The notes below the pieces were generated by a model. It was not told where the DNA came from. It made no database searches and saw only the letters and a list, made by a program, of their open reading frames with translations. This document shows positions 31,897-35,127 of a stretch of 35,127 nt of DNA, one piece after another (the stretch's first letter is position 1; every line of letters begins with the position of its first letter). The stretch spans positions 1 through 35,127 of the forward strand of contig CAMFTS010000003.1 of NCBI GenBank assembly GCA_945988915.1. Direction: 5' to 3'. The stretch comes from an uncultured Clostridia bacterium (GTDB taxonomy: Bacteria > Bacillota > Clostridia > Oscillospirales > Acutalibacteraceae). The translations under genes and the position numbers were made by a program.

Positions 31897-33075
31897 TTAC
31901 ATTCGGGTAACACCCAATCTGCTTAAAAGATCGGTTTCGGATTTTTCGGCTTTTGCCGACTCAAGTACATCGGAAACGCGAATGCCTCTCTTGATGGCAT
32001 TTTTTATCCAATAGAATATTTGATAAATCCATGCAAAAGGTTTCAGGTAAGGATGTGACTTTAACAATTTCCAATTTTTACAACCTTTTTCCTGAGCCTT
32101 CTTCAATCCGACAAAAGGATTTTTAAATGCGGACAAAACAGGAACTGTTGATGATTTTGTACTGTTCTTGTGTCCGAAGTTACCGTGGTCAAGTACATAT
32201 TCCATCAGTTCATCGCAAAGTGCAGAATCTGCTTTACACCAGGATATGTCTTTATCAAGCCCCAGATATTTTTTGCACATAGCGGTAGTTGCAACTGCAA
32301 GCTTTTCCAAGCCTATTTTTTTGGCCGCATCAAAAAACTGCGTATTCCAAAAATCATCGTCAAGATATCTCTCGACATAGCACATCCAGTCGATTACCTG
32401 GCGCAAGCCTATTCCGGTCCTGATATGTTGATTTATGTGTGCAAGCAATACCAAGCCGTTTTCCAATATCGGTAAAGTCGGGAATTCATAGCCGTACAAC
32501 TCCGAGTTCTCTTTTCTGTCAATAGCATTGAAAATATATTCATCAAGAATATCCGACTGTTCAGAATTATCACTTGTAGAAAAATGATCGTGCAGTTCAA
32601 TTTCTATTCCTTGAGCAGAATGAAAGCCTATATGCCTATAATAGTTTTCGGGTGTTTGCTCAGCTTTATATCCGGCATTGCAAAGCATTGTATATGCCGA
32701 GCTGAAATCATCAGGCTTAACAATAATATCAATGTCACCCATACTGCGGTATTCAGGCTGAGGATAATTCATTGCAGCTGCGGTACCTTTTAATATTACA
32801 ACATCAATACCGCTTAATACATTTAACACCTTTTTTTGTTCAGCTAAAATAGAATAAAAAATCTGAATGTTTCTGCCGACAGTCTGAGTGTATTTTGCCG
32901 CCTGTTGCGGACTGATTTTTGCCTTATCTATTTGATTTGCCGGTATAGCGTGTACGCAGTGAGCGATTAACTCATCATAAATATTTTGCCATTCCGATAT
33001 TTCCGTTTCGCCGGAAGTACATTCGTGTAAAGCGTCAGAAAGCAGCTTCAGCATACAAATATTTTCATTTGTCAT
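31897..33075 (-). CDS. Nucleotidyltransferase-fold protein (NTP_transf_5-like)
   Basis: A 392-residue cytoplasmic protein resembling the uncharacterised nucleotidyltransferase family PF14907. The core motif is LKGTAAAMNY...RSMGDIDIIV (Lys96, Asp114, Asp116), followed by GIEIELHDHFS with a further acidic/His pair that could complete the metal site, and HINQHIRTGIGLRQVIDW downstream. The C-terminal third is basic. The start chosen is the ATG at 33075, preceded by AGGAGGTGCAGGAAATA; an in-frame GTG at 33087 overlaps that ribosome-binding site. The family is often found near capsule or peptide-modification genes, but its substrate is unknown. It is monocistronic, transcribed toward the polysaccharide operon from its own promoter. 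Confidence 0.8.
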   Translation of the reverse strand: MTNENICMLKLLSDALHECTSGETEISEWQNIYDELIAHCVHAIPANQIDKAKISPQQAAKYTQTVGRNIQIFYSILAEQKKVLNVLSGIDVVILKGTAAAMNYPQPEYRSMGDIDIIVKPDDFSSAYTMLCNAGYKAEQTPENYYRHIGFHSAQGIEIELHDHFSTSDNSEQSDILDEYIFNAIDRKENSELYGYEFPTLPILENGLVLLAHINQHIRTGIGLRQVIDWMCYVERYLDDDFWNTQFFDAAKKIGLEKLAVATTAMCKKYLGLDKDISWCKADSALCDELMEYVLDHGNFGHKNSTKSSTVPVLSAFKNPFVGLKKAQEKGCKNWKLLKSHPYLKPFAWIYQIFYWIKNAIKRGIRVSDVLESAKAEKSETDLLSRLGVTRM

Positions 33076-33099
33076 TATTTCCTGCACCTCCTACAATGT

Positions 33100-33128
33100 A
33101 GTATAACTTTAAAGCTTAAAAAAGTCAA
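33100..33128 (-). promoter_or_regulatory. Sigma-A promoter for the nucleotidyltransferase gene
   Basis: On the minus strand TTGACT (33123-33128), a 17-base spacer and TATACT (33100-33105) form a good vegetative promoter just upstream of the AGGAGG of the nucleotidyltransferase-fold gene; the transcript leader would be about 20 bases. Confidence 0.78.
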
Positions 33129-33233
33129 TGTGAGCGTGATTTGCTTTTAAATCTGCTCTTTTTTTATGCCCTTTTTTATGACAAAATTTTTATTTCGCTT
33201 AATATACAATCAATTCAGAAAGGAATGAGAAAA

Positions 33234-33575
33234 ATGCAAACAAGAATTGAAATCAATGAAAGTATTGTTACGGCATATCTTTCGGGTGAAATAGACCACC
33301 ACAACGCGCCTGAAATAAGAGAAGCAATAGATGAATGTATTATCAGCAGAAAACCGAAAAGGCTGATTATTGACTTTAAAGATGTTACATTTATGGACTC
33401 TTCGGGAATAGGACTTGTTATGGGCAGATACAGACTGATTGAGAATACAGACTGTAAAATGGCAATAATTAATCTTTCCGTTCACGCTTACAGAGTTATG
33501 CAGCTTGCGGGAATGGATAAATTAGCTGTCCTTAAAAAGAAACCTAAGGAGGAAAAAAACAATGAAATCGCTTAA
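33234..33575 (+). CDS. spoIIAA: Anti-sigma F factor antagonist SpoIIAA
   Basis: A 113-residue STAS-domain protein. When dephosphorylated it binds SpoIIAB and releases sigma F in the forespore. The phosphorylation motif is FMDSSGIGLVMGRY, with Ser56/Ser57 at the site equivalent to Ser58 of Bacillus subtilis. The ATG at 33234 is chosen because AAAGGA lies about ten bases upstream; earlier in-frame ATGs would add a hydrophobic, unrelated N-terminus. It overlaps spoIIAB by 14 bases, the conserved order of the spoIIA operon. I could not identify a convincing sigma-H promoter upstream. Confidence 0.95.
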   Translation: MQTRIEINESIVTAYLSGEIDHHNAPEIREAIDECIISRKPKRLIIDFKDVTFMDSSGIGLVMGRYRLIENTDCKMAIINLSVHAYRVMQLAGMDKLAVLKKKPKEEKNNEIA

Positions 33576-34002
33576 TTCAGTGAAAATTCAAATAGAAAGC
33601 CGTTCGATAAATGAAGCGTATGCAAGAGTAGCTGTATCTGCATTTGCTTCTCAGCTCGACCCGACGGTTGAAGAAATAAACGATATCAAAACCGCGGTAA
33701 GCGAAGCTGTTACAAACTGTATAGTTCACGCATACAGGAACGGATTGGGAATAATATACATAACCGTAAACATTCTGGAAAATTCTGTTCTTGAAATTAA
33801 AATCCGCGACAGAGGCTGCGGAATAGAAAACATAAAAAAAGCTATGGAGCCTTTGTTTACCACGGGCGGCACAGACAGAGCGGGATTAGGCTTTTCCGTA
33901 ATGGAGAGCTTTTCCGACAAGGTAAAGGTTCGTTCAAAGGTCGGAGTGGGTACAACAGTTACAATTATTAAAAGAATACGGGGCAGAGCTTCGCTTGTAT
34001 GA
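33562..34002 (+). CDS. spoIIAB: Anti-sigma F factor / serine kinase SpoIIAB
   Basis: A 146-residue GHKL-family ATPase that binds and inhibits sigma F and phosphorylates SpoIIAA. The N-box is EAVTNCIVHAYRN, the G1 box IRDRGCGIENI and the G2/lid region GGTDRAGLGFSVMESF. Length matches the family. The start has AAGGAGG about ten bases upstream. The 3' end overlaps sigF in an ATGA junction, consistent with tight stoichiometric control of the anti-sigma and sigma factors. Confidence 0.96.
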   Translation: MKSLNSVKIQIESRSINEAYARVAVSAFASQLDPTVEEINDIKTAVSEAVTNCIVHAYRNGLGIIYITVNILENSVLEIKIRDRGCGIENIKKAMEPLFTTGGTDRAGLGFSVMESFSDKVKVRSKVGVGTTVTIIKRIRGRASLV

Positions 34003-34652
34003 CAAACCGTGATTTGATTGAAGGCAACCTTGCCCTTGTCCATTCATGCGCAAATCGTTTCAGAAACAAGGGGATTGAATACGATGATTTGTATCAGGCA
34101 GGGTGCTTAGGTCTTGTAAAGGCGGCAGACGGATTTAAAGAGGAATTGGGCTTTAAGTTCTCGACATATGCCGTACCTGTAATTCTCGGTGAAATAAAGA
34201 GACTGTTCCGTGACGGAGGCGCGGTTAAGGTCAGCCGCACCATGAAAGAAAAGGCGCGCCTTGTATTAAAGCAGAAAGAAATGCTTGAATCAAAGCTCGG
34301 CAGAGAACCAAGCGTTAAGGAAATTTCCGAAAGTCTCGGGATTGACAGCTTTGAAACGGCAGAGCTTCTGAATGTATCGCTTCCGCCTGTTTCATTGACG
34401 GCAGCGGATGACGAAGAAGAAAGGCAAACAGATATTCCTGTTGAATCGGAGGAAGAAAACATACAGAATATTCTTGCCTTGAGAGAAATACTCTCACATC
34501 TGCCCGAAGATGAAAGGCAGATAATTTTCCTGAGATATTACAGAGGCTTGACTCAGACTCAGACTGCCGAAAAAATAGGTGTTTCGCAGGTTCAGGTGTC
34601 GAGAAAGGAAAAAAAGATTATAAGCAAGGTTAAAAATTGTATGCTGGAATAG
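33999..34652 (+). CDS. sigF: Forespore sigma factor SigF
   Basis: A 217-residue sigma-70 family protein directing early forespore transcription. Region 2 includes GIEYDDLYQAGCLGLVKAADGF and FKFSTYAVPVILGEIKRLFRDGG. Region 3 holds KVSRTMKEKAR and LGREPSVKEISESLG. The region 4 helix-turn-helix is LTQTQTAEKIGVSQVQVSRKEKK. It is somewhat shorter than the Bacillus protein at its N-terminus, as in other Clostridia. Its place directly after spoIIAB settles the identity as SigF, not SigG. Confidence 0.95.
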   Translation: MTNRDLIEGNLALVHSCANRFRNKGIEYDDLYQAGCLGLVKAADGFKEELGFKFSTYAVPVILGEIKRLFRDGGAVKVSRTMKEKARLVLKQKEMLESKLGREPSVKEISESLGIDSFETAELLNVSLPPVSLTAADDEEERQTDIPVESEEENIQNILALREILSHLPEDERQIIFLRYYRGLTQTQTAEKIGVSQVQVSRKEKKIISKVKNCMLE

Positions 34653-34683
34653 ATTTATAGTAGAATTATGTTGAAATGTGTGT

Positions 34684-34709
34684 TATTATAATATTGATAT
34701 ATTATAATA
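34684..34709. promoter_or_regulatory. AT-only inverted repeat upstream of the lipoprotein gene
   Basis: Eleven-base arms at 34684-34694 and 34699-34709 are perfect inverted copies around TGAT and contain two overlapping TATAAT sequences. It lies 20 bases before the lipoprotein start and might be an operator or promoter region. No well-spaced -35 box is seen, and pure AT palindromes arise easily by chance. Confidence 0.3.
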
Positions 34710-34728
34710 TTTTGAGAGGGATAATTTT

Positions 34729-35127
34729 ATGGCTTTGAAGAAAAGGTCTGTTCTTATCAAAACTGTTGCAATTACTTCTGCGCTGATTCTTGCCGTTTTG
34801 TCTTTTGCATCCTGCACAAAGGCAAAGGGTGCACTCTCTGCAAAAATCGGAGAAGTTGAGGAAACGAAAGCAGTATTTTCAAATAATGATTATCATTTTT
34901 CAAATGAAGACAATCTTGTCTTTGTTGCGTCTTCGGGTTTGATTGAACTGTATTTTGACAACACCGCTTACTCAATAGCTGTCAAAGATACAAATACCGG
35001 TAAAATCTGGTATGCTCTTCCCGTCGGTGACGAGAAAAGCGACGAATGTTTTTCATCAGTGTTAAATGTAATGGTTTCAAAGGATAATAAGGTTTATTAT
35101 CTGAATTCACAGGACAATTCCGTTGCC
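34729..35127 (+). CDS. Lipoprotein, possibly DUF5696-like (3' end outside window)
   Basis: The first 133 codons of a gene that runs off the window. The start ATG at 34729 has GAGAGGG upstream. The N-terminus is a lipoprotein signal: basic ALKKRSVLIK, a hydrophobic core, then LSFASC with the candidate lipidated Cys, followed by a Lys-rich linker. The mature part has GLIELYFDNTAYSIAVKDTNTGKIWYALP, a beta-rich segment that resembles the start of the DUF5696 family of surface proteins in Firmicutes. Function is unknown and the family call is tentative because most of the protein is missing. It lies 76 bases after sigF and may be transcribed separately. Confidence 0.7.
   Translation, partial: MALKKRSVLIKTVAITSALILAVLSFASCTKAKGALSAKIGEVEETKAVFSNNDYHFSNEDNLVFVASSGLIELYFDNTAYSIAVKDTNTGKIWYALPVGDEKSDECFSSVLNVMVSKDNKVYYLNSQDNSVA

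Noticed and set aside
33129-33233. Sigma-H promoter for spoIIA
   Set aside because: Expected from Bacillus subtilis, but I could not find a match with correct spacing; ATGACA and TATACA are present but 19 bases apart and not convincing.

Overview
The window reads as a low-to-moderate GC Gram-positive, spore-forming Clostridia chromosome, most likely a gut or rumen Oscillospiraceae/Ruminococcus-type bacterium. The reasons are a complete spoIIAA-spoIIAB-sigF sporulation operon, a secreted protein with a type I dockerin, Shine-Dalgarno-led genes with several TTG/GTG starts, and a large capsule-type locus. Genus-level placement is inference; no database was consulted.

Layout. (1) 1-5910, plus strand: the 3' part of leuS, a possible 40-residue ORF, a secreted alpha/beta hydrolase, and a secreted transglutaminase-like dockerin protein, closed by a bidirectional terminator. 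(2) 5908-9217, minus strand: a compact phage-like cassette (HTH regulator, baseplate/fibre protein with a collagen-like stalk, small membrane coiled-coil protein, GH25 lysozyme, holin) with its own consensus sigma-A promoter. No capsid, tail or integrase genes are present. (3) 9410-31595, plus strand: about 19 tightly packed or overlapping genes behind a perfect TTGACA-17-TATAAT promoter. They encode an exopolysaccharide/capsule pathway: membrane UDP-sugar dehydratase, initiating phosphoglycosyl transferase, aldo/keto reductase, acyltransferase-3, split transketolase, three GT4 glycosyltransferases, a TviB/TviC-like pair, a left-handed-beta-helix acetyltransferase, a Wzy-like polymerase and a Wzx-like flippase. 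The operon ends in a phosphonate module and a VanZ-like gene. (4) 31561-31896: intergenic region with two terminators around an array of mini-hairpins. (5) 31897-33075, minus: NTP_transf_5-type nucleotidyltransferase. (6) 33234-34652, plus: spoIIAA-spoIIAB-sigF, then the start of a lipoprotein gene running off the window.

The most interesting content is the phosphonate module at 25572-30968. An alkaline-phosphatase-superfamily enzyme with Thr where sulfatases have the formylglycine Cys is followed by a three-domain fusion (sugar-type nucleotidyltransferase, HxGH cytidylyltransferase, PEP mutase), an Fe-type alcohol dehydrogenase and a TPP-dependent phosphonopyruvate decarboxylase. Read together they predict PEP -> phosphonopyruvate -> phosphonoacetaldehyde -> 2-hydroxyethylphosphonate -> CMP-2-hydroxyethylphosphonate, which would be attached to the Wzx/Wzy polysaccharide made by the same operon. 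A second unusual feature is the split transketolase plus aldo/keto reductase beside a 4,6-dehydratase with no aminotransferase, which may make a modified or branched sugar.
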